Notes: generated by a model not told the origin, from the letters alone. Counted from the stretch's first letter, positions 8,314 through 17,961 are shown. The stretch: DNA of 43,708 bases from Paralimibaculum aggregatum (GCF_030270585.1 NZ_BSYI01000045.1:1-43708); one strand, 5' to 3'. Numbers and translations are program-made.

Positions 8314-8409
8314 CGGCGCGGCGCCTCCGGAGGCCGGTGGGGGAGCGTGACGCCGCAGCCCGGCGCAGCGGTTGCCGGGGTGGGTGGGGCCTCCGGAGGC
8401 GCCGCGGCG
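8314..8409. repeat. Large GC-rich inverted repeat between ispG and the DUF1499 gene
   Basis: Arms 8314-8335 and 8388-8409 are inverted copies matching at 21 of 22 positions, around a 52-base loop. Each arm contains the self-complementary core GCCTCCGGAGGC. It lies wholly in the gap after the ispG stop. It could form a stem in the ispG transcript, but no T-run follows, so a simple intrinsic terminator is not shown. Confidence 0.8.
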
Positions 8410-8433
8410 GCCGCCAGGAGGCGCGCCGCCCGG

Positions 8434-9579
8434 TCACTCCGCCGCGGTCTTCTCCGCGGCGCCCGTTTCCGCCGTCTCGGCCTCGATCTCGGCGGCCTTC
8501 TTCTCGACCTGCTCGACGATGTGGTCGACCATCTGCTCGTTGGTCATGGCATGGGACTTCTTGCCCGCGAGATAGACCATGCCGCGCCCGGCGCCGCCGC
8601 CGGTGAAGCCGACATCGGTCATCAGCGCCTCGCCGGGGCCGTTGACCACGCAGCCGATGATCGAGAGCGACATCGGCGTCTTGATGTGCTCCAGCCGGTC
8701 CTCGAGGATCTTCACCGTCTCGATCACGTCGAAGCCCTGCCGGGCGCAGGACGGGCAGGAGATGATGTTGACCCCGCGATGGCGCAGGCCGAGGGATTTC
8801 AGGATCTCGTAGCCCACCTTCACCTCCTCCACCGGATCGGCGGAGAGCGAGACGCGCAGCGTGTCGCCGATGCCCATCCAGAGCAGCTGGCCGAGGCCGA
8901 TGGCGCTCTTGATGGTGCCGGAGGTCAGCCCGCCGGCCTCGGTGATGCCGAGATGGATCGGGCAGTCGGTCTGCTCGGCGAGCTGCTGGTAGGCGGCCGC
9001 GGCGAGGAAGACGTCGGAGGCCTTCACCGAGATCTTGAACTCGTGGAAGTCGTTGTCCTGCAGGATGCGGATATGGTCGAGCCCGCTCTCCACCATCGCA
9101 TCGGGGCAGGGCTCGCCGTATTTCTCCAGCAGGTGCCGCTCGAGGCTGCCGGCATTGACGCCGATGCGGATCGAGCAGCCGTGGTCGCGCGCCGCCCGGA
9201 TCACCTCGCGCACGCGGTCCGGGCTGCCGATGTTGCCCGGGTTGATGCGCAGGCAGGCGGCGCCGGCCCGGGCGCTCTCGATCCCGCGCTTGTAGTGGAA
9301 ATGGATGTCGGCGACGATCGGCACCGGCGAGTGCTTGCAGATCTCCGGCATCGCCGCGCTCGAGTCCTCGTCCGGCACGCTGACGCGGACGATGTCGGCC
9401 CCGGCCTCGGCGCAGCGCTCGATCTGGCGCAGCGTCGCGGCGGCGTCGGAGGTCAGCGTGTTGGTCATGGTCTGCACGCTGATCGGGGCATCGCCGCCCA
9501 CCGGCACGGAGCCCACCATGATCTTCCGGCTCTCGCGGCGGTAGATGTTGCGCCAGGGGCGGATGTGGTTGATCGCCAT
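8434..9579 (-). CDS. ispG: 4-hydroxy-3-methylbut-2-en-1-yl diphosphate synthase (flavodoxin), IspG/GcpE
   Basis: A 381-residue IspG, the [4Fe-4S] enzyme of the MEP isoprenoid pathway that converts MEcPP to HMBPP. The N-terminal TIM-barrel part shows [16 protein letters not shown] and [14 protein letters not shown]. The C-terminal part carries the cluster Cys in [10 protein letters not shown] and [10 protein letters not shown] and the conserved end [11 protein letters not shown]. Length agrees with bacterial IspG without the plant-type insertion. The last 20 or so residues are an Ala/Glu/Thr tail, probably disordered. ATG 9579 is preceded by a GGGAGGG ribosome site. The gene faces the same way as the acyl-CoA synthetase upstream, 125 bases away. 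Confidence 0.96.
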   Translation of the reverse strand: MAINHIRPWRNIYRRESRKIMVGSVPVGGDAPISVQTMTNTLTSDAAATLRQIERCAEAGADIVRVSVPDEDSSAAMPEICKHSPVPIVADIHFHYKRGIESARAGAACLRINPGNIGSPDRVREVIRAARDHGCSIRIGVNAGSLERHLLEKYGEPCPDAMVESGLDHIRILQDNDFHEFKISVKASDVFLAAAAYQQLAEQTDCPIHLGITEAGGLTSGTIKSAIGLGQLLWMGIGDTLRVSLSADPVEEVKVGYEILKSLGLRHRGVNIISCPSCARQGFDVIETVKILEDRLEHIKTPMSLSIIGCVVNGPGEALMTDVGFTGGGAGRGMVYLAGKKSHAMTNEQMVDHIVEQVEKKAAEIEAETAETGAAEKTAAE

Positions 9580-9704
9580 GAGGGCCCTCCCGGGATTGCG
9601 CGCGCGGCGGCTCTGCGCTCGCGCGGAAGGTAAGCTTCGCAGGCGCGAAAGTCGAGGGGGGCACCTGCACGGGAGCGGGCGGCGCGGCGCCCCGGCTGCC
9701 GCGC

Positions 9705-11600
9705 TCAGCCGGCATGCTCCCAGGGCAGCGGCAGCTCGCCCAGCACCCTGGCCACCGCCTCGCGCCCGCCCGGCCCGCCGGCGCGCACCACCAGCCCGCG
9801 GGTCTTGTCCTCGACGACCTCGACCGAGGCGTCGACACCGGCATCGGCCAGTGCCCCGGCATAGACCCGGTGGATCGCGCGTTTCCGCAGCGCCGGCTTG
9901 AACACCTTGCCGACCGCGGTCTTGGGCAGCTCGTCGACGATCTCGAGATGCTTCGGCACCGCGGCGCGCTCGGGGATGTGCTCGCGGGCATAGTCCAGCA
10001 GCTCGGCCTCGGTGATGCTGGCATCGTCGCGCAGCTCGACATAGGCGCAGGGCAGCTCGCCGGCCACCGCATCCGGCTGGCCGATGGCGCCGACGAAGGC
10101 GACCGCGCTGTGCCCCATCAGCGCCTCCTCGATCAGGCCGGGGTCGATGTTGTGCCCGCCGCGGATGATCAGGTCCTTCAGCCGCCCGGTGATCCAGAGA
10201 TAGCCGTCGGCATCGAGCCGGCCCATGTCGCCGGTGCGCAGCAGGTGCCCGGGCCGGGTGAACAGGCCGAAATTGCGCGCTTCCTCGCGATAGCCGGGAA
10301 ACACCGCCGGGTTGCCGATGCAGATCTCGCCGATCTCGTCGGTGCCGCATTCGCGGTTGACCTCGCCGTCCTGCTGGCAGTCGAGGATGCGGACATGGGT
10401 ATAGGGGATCGGCAGGCCCACCGAGCCGATCTTGCGCTCGCCCTCCGGCGGGTTGATCGAGACCAGGCAGGTCGCCTCGGTCATGCCGTAGCCCTCGAGG
10501 ATCTTCACCCCGCAGGTCCGCTCGAAGCGGCGGAACAGCTCGACCGGCAGCGGCGCCGAGCCGCAGATCGCGTATCTGAGGCTGGAGATGTCGTGCTTCA
10601 CCTCGCGCTGCAGCAGCGCGGTGGCGGCGGTCGGCACCATCACCATGAAGCTGACGCGCCAGCGCTCGACCAGCGCCCAGAAATTGTCGAGCACACCCTC
10701 GCCGCGATAGCCCGCCGGCGTCGGCAGCACGAGATGCGCCCCGGCGGCCACGCAGGACATCAGGATCGGATAGGCGCCGAGCACGTGGAACAGCGGCAGC
10801 GGGCAGATCAGCACGTCGTCGGGCCGGATCACGTCCATCGTCGCGACCTTGCCGTTGTAGACCATGCCGCGCTGGCGGTGCCGGGCGATCTTCGGCATGC
10901 CGGTGGTGCCGCCGGTGTGGAAATTGGCGGCGACGCGGTCGGCCCCGCCGGTCTCGGCAAAGGTGAGCCGGTCGCCCGGCTGCTTCGCCATCTCCTCGTT
11001 GAGATTGGCCACCCGCTTGCCGTGGCGGATGTCGAGCCGCGGGCGCATGACGGGGATCAGCCAGGACAGTGGCGGCGACAGGTAGCGCTTGAGATCGACC
11101 TCGAGGATGGTCTGCAGCTCGGGCGCGAACATCGCCGCGGCATGGGCCTTCTCGGCGACGTCGCTCTTCGGGAAGGGGGCCAGCGTCACCAGGATCCTGG
11201 CCCCGGTCTCGCGCAGGATCGAAGCGATCTGCCCGACCTCGAGCAGCGGGTTGATCGGGCAGACCACCCCCGCCGTCACGCCGCCGAGCAGGGTGTAGAC
11301 GGTCTCGTTGCTGTTGGGCAGGAGATAGGCGATGCCGTCCTCGGGCCCGGCGCCGAGCGCGCGGAAGAGGTTGGCCGCCCGCGTCACCTGCGCACCGAGC
11401 TCGGCCCAGGTGAGCGTCTCGGCGCGGTCCTTCGGCCCGGAGCGGATCTGGAAGCTCAGCGCCCTGGCCTCGCCGCGGGAGGCGGCCGTCTCGGCCAGCA
11501 TCTCGTAGACGGTCTCGGTCTGCCAGCGCTCGGAGATCGGCACGGCTTCGATGGCGGCCTTCATCTCCCGCGTCGAGCAGGGGATCCGCGCGCTGGTCAT
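9705..11600 (-). CDS. AMP-forming acyl-CoA synthetase
   Basis: A 631-residue ANL-superfamily ligase that would activate a carboxylic acid as the acyl-adenylate and transfer it to CoA. The ATP loop is [14 protein letters not shown]. The A5 motif is EGYGMTEAT, the A7/A8 hinge is [20 protein letters not shown] with IIRGGHNI, and the catalytic Lys is in [11 protein letters not shown]. The chain runs about 50 residues past that Lys, longer than the usual end. The acyl substrate is not predictable, though the family members with this architecture are often annotated as medium- or long-chain fatty acyl-CoA ligases. The start ATG has a GGGAGGAG ribosome site. Confidence 0.88.
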   Translation of the reverse strand: MTSARIPCSTREMKAAIEAVPISERWQTETVYEMLAETAASRGEARALSFQIRSGPKDRAETLTWAELGAQVTRAANLFRALGAGPEDGIAYLLPNSNETVYTLLGGVTAGVVCPINPLLEVGQIASILRETGARILVTLAPFPKSDVAEKAHAAAMFAPELQTILEVDLKRYLSPPLSWLIPVMRPRLDIRHGKRVANLNEEMAKQPGDRLTFAETGGADRVAANFHTGGTTGMPKIARHRQRGMVYNGKVATMDVIRPDDVLICPLPLFHVLGAYPILMSCVAAGAHLVLPTPAGYRGEGVLDNFWALVERWRVSFMVMVPTAATALLQREVKHDISSLRYAICGSAPLPVELFRRFERTCGVKILEGYGMTEATCLVSINPPEGERKIGSVGLPIPYTHVRILDCQQDGEVNRECGTDEIGEICIGNPAVFPGYREEARNFGLFTRPGHLLRTGDMGRLDADGYLWITGRLKDLIIRGGHNIDPGLIEEALMGHSAVAFVGAIGQPDAVAGELPCAYVELRDDASITEAELLDYAREHIPERAAVPKHLEIVDELPKTAVGKVFKPALRKRAIHRVYAGALADAGVDASVEVVEDKTRGLVVRAGGPGGREAVARVLGELPLPWEHAG

Positions 11601-11718
11601 GGTCGTTCTCCTCCCGGGTCGCGGCCTCTGCGGGCGCCGCGTTCATAGAGACATAAGGGAAAAGCCGCCCGCAATCACCAATTGCGGAGCGGAACATCGG
11701 CCCGATCTCCGGGAGCGG

Positions 11719-13512
11719 CTACTCCGCCGCCAGCCCCTCGGTGAACTGGAGCCGCGCGAGCCGGGCATAGAGCCCGTCCTCGGCCACCAGCGCGTCATGG
11801 GTGCCGGTGGCGACCACGCGGCCGCCCTCGAGCACCACGATGCGGTCAGCGCGCTTCACCGTGGCGAGCCGGTGCGCCACCACCAGCGTCGTGCGGCCGG
11901 CGGCGAGGCGCGCCACCGCGGCCTGCACCGCGCGCTCGCTCTCGGCATCGAGCGCCGAGGTCGCCTCGTCGAGCACCAGCACCGGCGCGTCGCGCAGGAT
12001 CGCGCGGGCTATCGCGATGCGCTGCTTCTGCCCGCCCGAGAGCAGCACGCCGCGCTCGCCGAGCCAGCTGTCGTAGCCCTCCGGCAGGCCGGTGACGAAG
12101 TCGTGCGCGGCGGCGGCGCGGGCCGCCTCGATCACCTCCGCCTCGCTGGCCTCGGGCCGGCCGAAGAGGATGTTGGCGCGCACGCTGTCGGCGAAGATCA
12201 CCGGCTCCTGCGGCACCAGCGCGAGGCGGGCGCGCAGGTCGCGGGTGGTCATCGCGTCGATCGGCACGCCGTCGAGGGTGATGCGCCCGGCCTGCGGGTC
12301 GTAGAAGCGCAGCAGGAGCTGGAGGATCGTGGTCTTGCCGGCGCCCGAGGGGCCGACCAGGGCCACCGTCTCGCCGGGCCGGATCTCGAAGCTCACCTCG
12401 TGCAGCGCCGGGGCGTCGGGGCGGCTCTGGTAGTGGAAGGAGACGTCCTCGAAGCGGATATGCCCGCGGGTCGGCGCCGCCGGGGGCAGCGGCTCGGCGG
12501 GCTCGCGGATCGGGTTCTCCATCTGCAGCAGCTCGACGATGCGCTCGGTGGCGCCGGCGGCGCGCTGCAGCTCGCCCCAGACTTCGGAGAGCGCGCCGAC
12601 GGCCCCGGCGGTGAACACCGCATAGAGCACGAACTGCGCCATCTCGCCCTCGCTCATGGTGCCGGCCAGCACGTCGCGCGCGCCGATCCAGACCACCCCC
12701 ACCACCATCGAGAACACGAGGAAGATCACGATCGCGGTCAGCGCCGAGCGCGCGACGATGCGCCCGCGATGGGCGGCGAAGGCCGCCTCGACCCGGCGCG
12801 CGAAGCCGGCCTGCGCCGGCGCCTCGTAGGTCATCGCCTGCACCGTGGGCGCGGCCTGCAGATACTCGCCGGCCAGCGCCGCGCTGTCGGCCACCAGATC
12901 CTGCGCCCGGCGCGAGAGCCGCCGCACCCGCCGCCCGAGCAGGATGATCGGCAGCACCGCCGCCGGCACGATCAGCAGCGCCATGCCGGTGAGCTTCGCC
13001 GAGGTGACCAGCATCATCGTGATGCCGCCCACCAGCAGCAGGATGTTGCGCAGCGCGATCGAGGCGGTGGAGCCGACGACCCCCTGGATCACCGTGGTGT
13101 CGGAGGTCAGCCGGGTCAGCACCTCGGCCGTCATCAGCTTCTCGTAGAAGCCGGGCGACATGCCGCTCACATGGTCGAAGAGCGCCCGGCGCAGATCGGC
13201 GATCACCCGCTCGCCGAGCAGCGTGACGAGGAAGAAGCGCGCCGCCGTGGCCAGCGCCAGCGCCACCGCGACGCCGATCAGCGCGAGGAAATAGCGGTCG
13301 ATCAGCGCGGCGTTCTCCACCGAGAAGCCGTCGATCACCCGGCGGAAGGCCACCGGCAGCACCAGCGTGAAGCTCGCCGCCAGCAGCAGCGCGAAGACCA
13401 CCCCCGCGATCAGCAGGCGATAGGGAGCGAGGAACGGCGCGAGCCCCCGCAGCGCCCCGATGCGCTTCGATTTCGCCCGCTTGTCCGGCGCTACGGCCTC
13501 GATCTCCGCCAC
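11719..13512 (-). CDS. ABC exporter, fused transmembrane and ATPase domains (MsbA/LmrA-type)
   Basis: A 597-residue half-transporter that would work as a dimer. An ABC-type transmembrane domain with about six helices spans residues 30-320. It is followed by an ATPase with Walker A GPSGAGKTT, signature LSGGQKQRIAIARAIL and Walker B VLVLDEATSALD. There is no N-terminal peptidase domain. Lipids, drugs or peptides are all possible substrates. It is not next to a membrane-fusion protein, so a link to secretion of the giant protein at the other end of the window is not supported. The start is GTG 13512 with GGGAAGGA upstream. Confidence 0.88.
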   Translation of the reverse strand: MAEIEAVAPDKRAKSKRIGALRGLAPFLAPYRLLIAGVVFALLLAASFTLVLPVAFRRVIDGFSVENAALIDRYFLALIGVAVALALATAARFFLVTLLGERVIADLRRALFDHVSGMSPGFYEKLMTAEVLTRLTSDTTVIQGVVGSTASIALRNILLLVGGITMMLVTSAKLTGMALLIVPAAVLPIILLGRRVRRLSRRAQDLVADSAALAGEYLQAAPTVQAMTYEAPAQAGFARRVEAAFAAHRGRIVARSALTAIVIFLVFSMVVGVVWIGARDVLAGTMSEGEMAQFVLYAVFTAGAVGALSEVWGELQRAAGATERIVELLQMENPIREPAEPLPPAAPTRGHIRFEDVSFHYQSRPDAPALHEVSFEIRPGETVALVGPSGAGKTTILQLLLRFYDPQAGRITLDGVPIDAMTTRDLRARLALVPQEPVIFADSVRANILFGRPEASEAEVIEAARAAAAHDFVTGLPEGYDSWLGERGVLLSGGQKQRIAIARAILRDAPVLVLDEATSALDAESERAVQAAVARLAAGRTTLVVAHRLATVKRADRIVVLEGGRVVATGTHDALVAEDGLYARLARLQFTEGLAAE

Positions 13513-13777
13513 GGCTTGTCCTTCCCGGTTGTCCCATCGGCGTTAGCAGCGCGGCGGACAGGAGGCAAGGCGACCCGCTGGCCGGCGCCCGGCCCATGCC
13601 GGCGCCGCGGGATTGCGGGCCGGTGCACGCACCCGCGCCCCGCCCGCGCCCGCCCGCGCCCGCTGCCCGGGGGACCGAAACCCGACACGGACTGTCGGCT
13701 TCACGACAGCATCGCCCGGCCCGGCGGTGCAGGGTGGCCGGCACTCGCGCCCGATTCCCCCCCAAGCCGCCGGCCCC
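13513..13777. promoter_or_regulatory. Divergent spacer between the ABC exporter and the MFS gene
   Basis: This 265-base spacer must contain both promoters. It has C-rich near-tandem runs (around 13630-13670) and a small dyad GACACGGACTGTC near 13685. No purine-rich ribosome site precedes the MFS ATG. I could not identify -35/-10 boxes. Confidence 0.3.
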
Positions 13778-15106
13778 ATGCCCGTTCTCATCTCCTTTGC
13801 CGCCCTGTTCTTCTCGATCTTCCTGGTGCAGCTCGGCTCCGGCTCGCTCGGCCCGCTCGACGCGCTGGCCGGGGCGGCACGCGGCTTCACCACCGGCGAG
13901 ATCGGCCTGATGGGCTCGGCCCATTTCGCGGGCTTCTTCGTCGGCTGCTGGCTGGCGCCGCGCCTGATCGGGCAGATCGGGCATTCCCGCGCCTTCGCCG
14001 CCGCCGCCGCGGTGGGCGCCATGGGCGCGCTGCTGCATCCGGTGTTCGAGGGGCCCTATTACTGGGCGGCGCTGCGCGTGCTCACCGGCGTCGCGATCGC
14101 CAGCGCCTACACGGTGGTCGAGAGCTGGATGCAGGCCAAGGTGGAGAACCGCAACCGCGGCCGGGTCTTCGGGGTCTTTCGCGTCGTCGATCTCGCCGGG
14201 CAGATCACCGCGCAGGCGCTGATCGCGGTGCTCGATCCGGCGAGCTACGCCGCCTACAACATCGTCGCCGCGTTCTGCTGCCTCTGCCTGCTGCCGCTGA
14301 CGCTGACCCGCCGGATGCCGCCGCTCACCCCCAACGCGCCGCGGCTCCGGCCGCTCAAGGCCCTGAAGCTCTCGCCGACGGCCTGCCTCGGCATCGTGGT
14401 GGCGGGGCTGACGGGCGCCGCCTTCCGCATGGTCGGCCCGATTTATGCCGTCGAGGCGGGGCTCGACCCGACGGGCATCGCGCTCTTCCTCTCGGCGGCG
14501 GTGTTCGGCGGGATCGCGGCGCAGTACCCCGTCGGATGGCTCGCCGACAAGGTCGACCGGCGCGCCGTGCTGCTCGGGATCTCCGGCGTCGCGGTGCTCG
14601 CCTGCCTCGGGCTGATGGCCTGGATGGACCCCGGCGACCACAACAGCCTCTATCTCGGCGCCTTCGTCTTCGGGGTCACGGCCTATCCGGTCTATTCCGT
14701 CTCGGCGGCCTATGCCAACGACCGGGCACCGGCGGACTTCATCGTCGAGCTCAATGCCGCGCTGGTGTTCTTCTTCTCGGTCGGGGCCATCGTCAGTCCG
14801 CTGGCCAGCGCCGAGCTGATCACCGCCTACGGGCCGGCGGCGCTCTTCGGTTTCGCCGCCGCGGCGCATCTGGTGCTCTTCGCCTTCACGCTCTATAGGA
14901 TGAGCCAGCGCTCGCCGGTCCGGCCCACCGCGCCCTACCGCTACATGCCCCGCACCTCGATGGTCCTCGCGCGGCTGTTCAAGCGCGATGGCGGGGAGAA
15001 CGGCAATGGCAACGGCCGGCCGCATGCGGGGGCCGGAATGGGCGGCGGCGCCGATCAACAGGCCCCCGCGCCGCGGGTGGCGGATGCGGAGGAAACGCCC
15101 CGATGA
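13778..15106 (+). CDS. MFS transporter
   Basis: A 442-residue polytopic membrane protein with 12 predicted helices and an MFS fold. The first helix starts directly at the N terminus (MPVLISFAALFFSIFLVQLG). The loop between helices 2 and 3 region carries a CWLAPRLIGQIGHSR basic motif, and the mid-protein repeat has GWLADKVDRRAVL, the classical MFS loop. Helix four region AYTVVESWMQAK resembles the YcaD-like subgroup of transporters of unknown substrate. The last about 50 residues are a hydrophilic Gly/Asn/Ala-rich tail. The start lacks a clear ribosome site; I chose ATG 13778 because the upstream frame is not membrane-like. It overlaps the GST gene by four bases. Confidence 0.86.
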   Translation: MPVLISFAALFFSIFLVQLGSGSLGPLDALAGAARGFTTGEIGLMGSAHFAGFFVGCWLAPRLIGQIGHSRAFAAAAAVGAMGALLHPVFEGPYYWAALRVLTGVAIASAYTVVESWMQAKVENRNRGRVFGVFRVVDLAGQITAQALIAVLDPASYAAYNIVAAFCCLCLLPLTLTRRMPPLTPNAPRLRPLKALKLSPTACLGIVVAGLTGAAFRMVGPIYAVEAGLDPTGIALFLSAAVFGGIAAQYPVGWLADKVDRRAVLLGISGVAVLACLGLMAWMDPGDHNSLYLGAFVFGVTAYPVYSVSAAYANDRAPADFIVELNAALVFFFSVGAIVSPLASAELITAYGPAALFGFAAAAHLVLFAFTLYRMSQRSPVRPTAPYRYMPRTSMVLARLFKRDGGENGNGNGRPHAGAGMGGGADQQAPAPRVADAEETPR

Positions 15107-15705
15107 AACTCTATCACTCCGACACCTCGCCCTATGTGCGCAAGGTGATGGTCGCGCTGCACCTGGCCGGCAAGGCCGAGGCGGTGGACCTGGTGCCCGG
15201 CAGCGGCACGCCGCTCGATCCCAACGAGGGGACCTGCTCGGCCAACCCGCTCGGCAAGGTGCCCTGCCTGGTCACCGATGACGGGCTGGCGCTGTTCGAC
15301 AGCCGGGTGATCACCCGCCATCTCGACGCGACATTCGGCATCGGGCTCTATCCGGAGGGCGATGCGCTCTGGCCGGTGCTGGCGCGCGAGGCGCTGGCCG
15401 AGGGCATCCTCGATGCGGCGCTGCTGGTGGTCTACGAGGCGCGGCTCAGGCCGGCGGAGCTGCGCTTCAGCCCGTGGGTGCAGGGGCAGATGTCGAAGAT
15501 CCACCGCGCGCTCGGGGTGCTCGAGGGCGAGGCCGGGCGCTTCGGCGAGGGCTTCGATGCCGGGCTCGTGGCGGTGGCCTGCGCGCTCGGCTATCTCGAC
15601 CTGCGCTTCGCCGATCTCGGCTGGCGCGAAGGGCGCCCGGCGCTTGCCGGCTGGTACGAAGGCGTGGCGGAGCACCCCGCGCTGGTCGCGACCCGCCCGG
15701 CCTGA
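15103..15705 (+). CDS. Glutathione S-transferase family protein
   Basis: A 200-residue GST. The N-terminal thioredoxin-like domain starts KLYHSDTSPYVRKVMVAL, with Ser/Thr at the usual glutathione-activating position. NPLGKVPCL is the cis-Pro loop and LFDSRVITRHLD supplies the glutathione gamma-Glu contact. The remainder is an all-helical C-terminal domain. The start overlaps the MFS stop (ATGA), so the two are probably co-translated, pointing to handling and export or import of a small electrophile or its conjugate (inference). A composite inverted-repeat element follows about 40 bases after the stop. Confidence 0.88.
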   Translation: MKLYHSDTSPYVRKVMVALHLAGKAEAVDLVPGSGTPLDPNEGTCSANPLGKVPCLVTDDGLALFDSRVITRHLDATFGIGLYPEGDALWPVLAREALAEGILDAALLVVYEARLRPAELRFSPWVQGQMSKIHRALGVLEGEAGRFGEGFDAGLVAVACALGYLDLRFADLGWREGRPALAGWYEGVAEHPALVATRPA

Positions 15706-15744
15706 CGGTGCAGGTGGCCCGGCCCTGACGGGGCCGGGCGGGGG

Positions 15745-15900
15745 CGCCGCGTCGGGCCCTGTGCCGATGGCGCCGTTCCGCCCGCGGCGCAGGGGCCGAT
15801 GGCGCGCCGGTGGCCACGGGGCTGGGTTGCAACCGGCGCACCGGCGGCCACACGCGCCGCGGGCGGAACGGCTGCCGGAGGCGGAGCGCTGGCGCGGCGC
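15745..15900. repeat. Composite intergenic inverted-repeat element, copy 1
   Basis: The left arm (15745-15790) and right arm (15854-15899) are inverted copies of each other. They include a perfect 19-base match (15772-15790 with 15854-15872), and the outer ends are CGCCGCG and CGCGGCG. Between them is a core (15807-15841) containing the palindrome GGTTGCAACC (15825-15834), flanked by GTGGCCAC on the left and GGCGCAC on the right. The element fills the gap between the GST and LysE-type genes. The right arm is nearly the same sequence as in copy 2, in the same orientation, but the core is reversed. Confidence 0.8.
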
Positions 15901-15948
15901 CTCCTCGACCGGCCCGGCGCGGGCGGCCGCAGGCATCGGAGGACGGCA

Positions 15949-16596
15949 ATGCCCTGGACCGAGATCCTCGCCGCATGGGCGGTCTTCGGCGCCAACATCC
16001 TCAGCCCCGGCCCCAATGTCTTCAACACCATCGCCATCTCGCTCGGTGCCGGGCGGCGGGCGGCGCTCGCCATCGTCGCGGCCATTGCCATCGGCGTCGC
16101 CTGCTGGGCCGCCGCCGCGCTCCTCGGGGCGGCCGTCGCGTTTCGCCGGCTGCCGCTGCTCGAGCCGCTGCTCGGCTGCCTCGGCGGTGCGCTGCTGCTG
16201 CGGTTCGCCTGGCGCTATCTGTGCCGCGCCCGCGCCTGGCAGGCCTCGGTCGGCCCGGCGCGCGAGATCAGCCCGCGCGAGGCCTTCCTCACCACCCTCG
16301 CGGTGCTGGCCACCAACCCGAAGGCGCTGACCACCTGGCTCGTGCTGATCTCGATCTTTCCGGCCGGCACGGCGTCGCCCGGCGCGATTGCCGTGATGAT
16401 CGCCGGCTCGGTGGCGGTGGCGAGCCTCGGGCATCTCGCCTATGCGCTGGCCTTCTCCACCCGTGCCGCGGCCCGCGCCTATGCCCGGATCGGGCACTGG
16501 ATCCTTGCCGGCGTGGCGCTGTTCTTCGCGAGCCTCGGGACGGGGCTGCTCTGGCGCAACCTGCCGCTGCTGGTCGGAGGCGCGGGGCAGGGGTGA
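15949..16596 (+). CDS. LysE/RhtB family amino-acid exporter
   Basis: A 215-residue inner-membrane protein of the LysE/RhtB superfamily with about six hydrophobic segments. The family signature is visible near the N terminus (NILSPGPNVFNTIAISLGAG), and a second conserved block is FLTTLAVLATNPKALTTWL around residues 110-130. Homologues export homoserine, threonine, lysine, arginine or other small metabolites; the substrate here is unknown. ATG 15949 follows a CGGAGGA ribosome site and removes an upstream, non-membrane stretch of open frame. It lies directly after repeat element copy 1, whose stem may affect transcript passage from the MFS-GST unit. Confidence 0.88.
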   Translation: MPWTEILAAWAVFGANILSPGPNVFNTIAISLGAGRRAALAIVAAIAIGVACWAAAALLGAAVAFRRLPLLEPLLGCLGGALLLRFAWRYLCRARAWQASVGPAREISPREAFLTTLAVLATNPKALTTWLVLISIFPAGTASPGAIAVMIAGSVAVASLGHLAYALAFSTRAAARAYARIGHWILAGVALFFASLGTGLLWRNLPLLVGGAGQG

Positions 16597-16657
16597 TCCA
16601 GGGGGCTCGCCCGCGGCCGGACGCGTGCTAGATAGCTGCCGGGAGAGGAGATGCCCG

Positions 16658-17776
16658 ATGCGCCATGCCGACACCGCCTGCCGCCCGACCGACCCTGCAC
16701 CGGGTGCGGCGGAGATCGGCGCCCGTGCCGCCCGGTTCCGCGTCCTGCTGCTGCCGCTCCTGCTCGCGGCGCTGGCCGCCTGCGCGGGGCCACCGCGCGA
16801 GGTGGGCACGCCGCGCGCCGCCATGGGCGATGGCGAGGAGGGCTGGATCGCCTTCGCCTCCACGACGCCCTACGACTTCCCGCAGATGATCGACGGCAGC
16901 GCGCCGGACGCGGTGATCCAGGGCCGGCTGCTGCTGCCCGAGGGCACCGGCCCGGTGCGCGGGGCGGTGATCCTCAGCCACGGCTCCGGCGGGCTCGGGC
17001 TGCGCCAGCGCCGGGTTGCCCGGCGCCTGCAGGATGCCGGCTACGCGGCCTTCGCGATCGACCATTTCGGCCCGCGCGGCGTGCGCTCGACCGCCCGCGA
17101 TCAGATCCGCATGACCGCCCAGGCGATGCTCGCCGACGTGATGGCGGCACGGTTGCTGCTGGCCAGCCATCCGCGCATCCCGGCCGAGCGGATCGGCATG
17201 ATCGGCTGGTCCAAGGGCGCGATCACCGCGGTGCTCGGCGCGGTCGACCGGCTGGCCGGCTATGCCGCGCGCGGCGGGCCGGAGCGCCTTGCCTTCGCCG
17301 CCGCCTTCTACCCCTTCTGCGGCTTTGACTTCACCGGTGAACGGCTCTCCGGCCCGCTGCTGATGCTGCTCGGCGAAGCCGACGACTGGACCCCTGCCGC
17401 ACCCTGCCTGGCGCTGGCCGGGAACCTCGCCGCCGCGGGCGAGCCGGTCGAGGCCGTGGTGTTTCCGGAGGCGCCGCACGGGTTCGACGCCTTCATGCCG
17501 GTCACCGTGACGGTCGACAGGGCGATCACCGTGCGCGACGGCTCGGATCGCTGCCGCCTGCTCGCCGGCCCGGAGGGGCGCACCGAGACGCTCGACGGCG
17601 GGCACCGGCTCGACAGCCTCGAGGGGCGGCAGGCCTATCTCGCGGCGTGCGGCGAGCGGGGCGTGCGGTTCGGCGGAAACCGGGCGGCCCGGCGGGCGGC
17701 CTATGCGCATCTCTTCGATTTCCTGGACCGGGCGCTGCCGATGGTGTCGTCGCCGAGGGAAGGCTCAGGAGGCTGA
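16658..17776 (+). CDS. Dienelactone-hydrolase-like lipoprotein
   Basis: A 372-residue alpha/beta hydrolase. About residues 27-42 form a lipoprotein signal (LLLPLLLAALAACAG) with the lipobox LAAC, so the mature protein is probably membrane-anchored in the periplasm. The hydrolase core has an oxyanion strand VILSHGSGGLG and a nucleophile elbow IGWSKGAITAV, here Ser rather than the Cys of classical dienelactone hydrolase. The acid strand is MLLGEADDWTP and the catalytic His is in APHGFDAF. Substrate unknown. ATG 16658 has GGGAGAGGAG seven bases upstream. It is convergent with the sulfotransferase gene, with repeat element copy 2 in between. Confidence 0.82.
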   Translation: MRHADTACRPTDPAPGAAEIGARAARFRVLLLPLLLAALAACAGPPREVGTPRAAMGDGEEGWIAFASTTPYDFPQMIDGSAPDAVIQGRLLLPEGTGPVRGAVILSHGSGGLGLRQRRVARRLQDAGYAAFAIDHFGPRGVRSTARDQIRMTAQAMLADVMAARLLLASHPRIPAERIGMIGWSKGAITAVLGAVDRLAGYAARGGPERLAFAAAFYPFCGFDFTGERLSGPLLMLLGEADDWTPAAPCLALAGNLAAAGEPVEAVVFPEAPHGFDAFMPVTVTVDRAITVRDGSDRCRLLAGPEGRTETLDGGHRLDSLEGRQAYLAACGERGVRFGGNRAARRAAYAHLFDFLDRALPMVSSPREGSGG

Positions 17777-17801
17777 CGGAGCGCATCCGGCAGCGCCGGC
17801 C

Positions 17802-17961
17802 GGGCGCCGCGTCTGCCGCTGCGCCTCTGGAGCCCTCATGCACGCGGCGTGCTGCACGGGGTGCGCCGGTTGCAACCGGTCCCGGTGGCCACCGTCGGGT
17901 CGGCAGGAAACGCGCCGCGGGCGGCACGGCTGCCAGAGGCGGTCGGCGAGGCGCGGCGCCC
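17802..17961. repeat. Composite intergenic inverted-repeat element, copy 2
   Basis: The left arm (17802-17849) and right arm (about 17911-17961) are imperfect inverted copies ending in GGGCGCCGCG and CGCGGCGCC. The core (17861-17894) contains a perfect 14-base palindrome CCGGTTGCAACCGG (17866-17879), with GTGCG on its left and GGTGGCCACC on its right. The right arm matches that of copy 1 over about 30 bases (GCGCCGCGGGCGG then ACGGCTGCC and GAGGCGG). The element fills the gap between two convergent genes, where a bidirectional terminator would be expected, but no T-tracts are present. Confidence 0.8.

Noticed and set aside
11719-13512. The ABC exporter as the secretion ATPase for the giant protein.
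   Set aside because: It is more than 20 kb away, has no peptidase-like N-terminal domain and has no membrane-fusion partner next to it.
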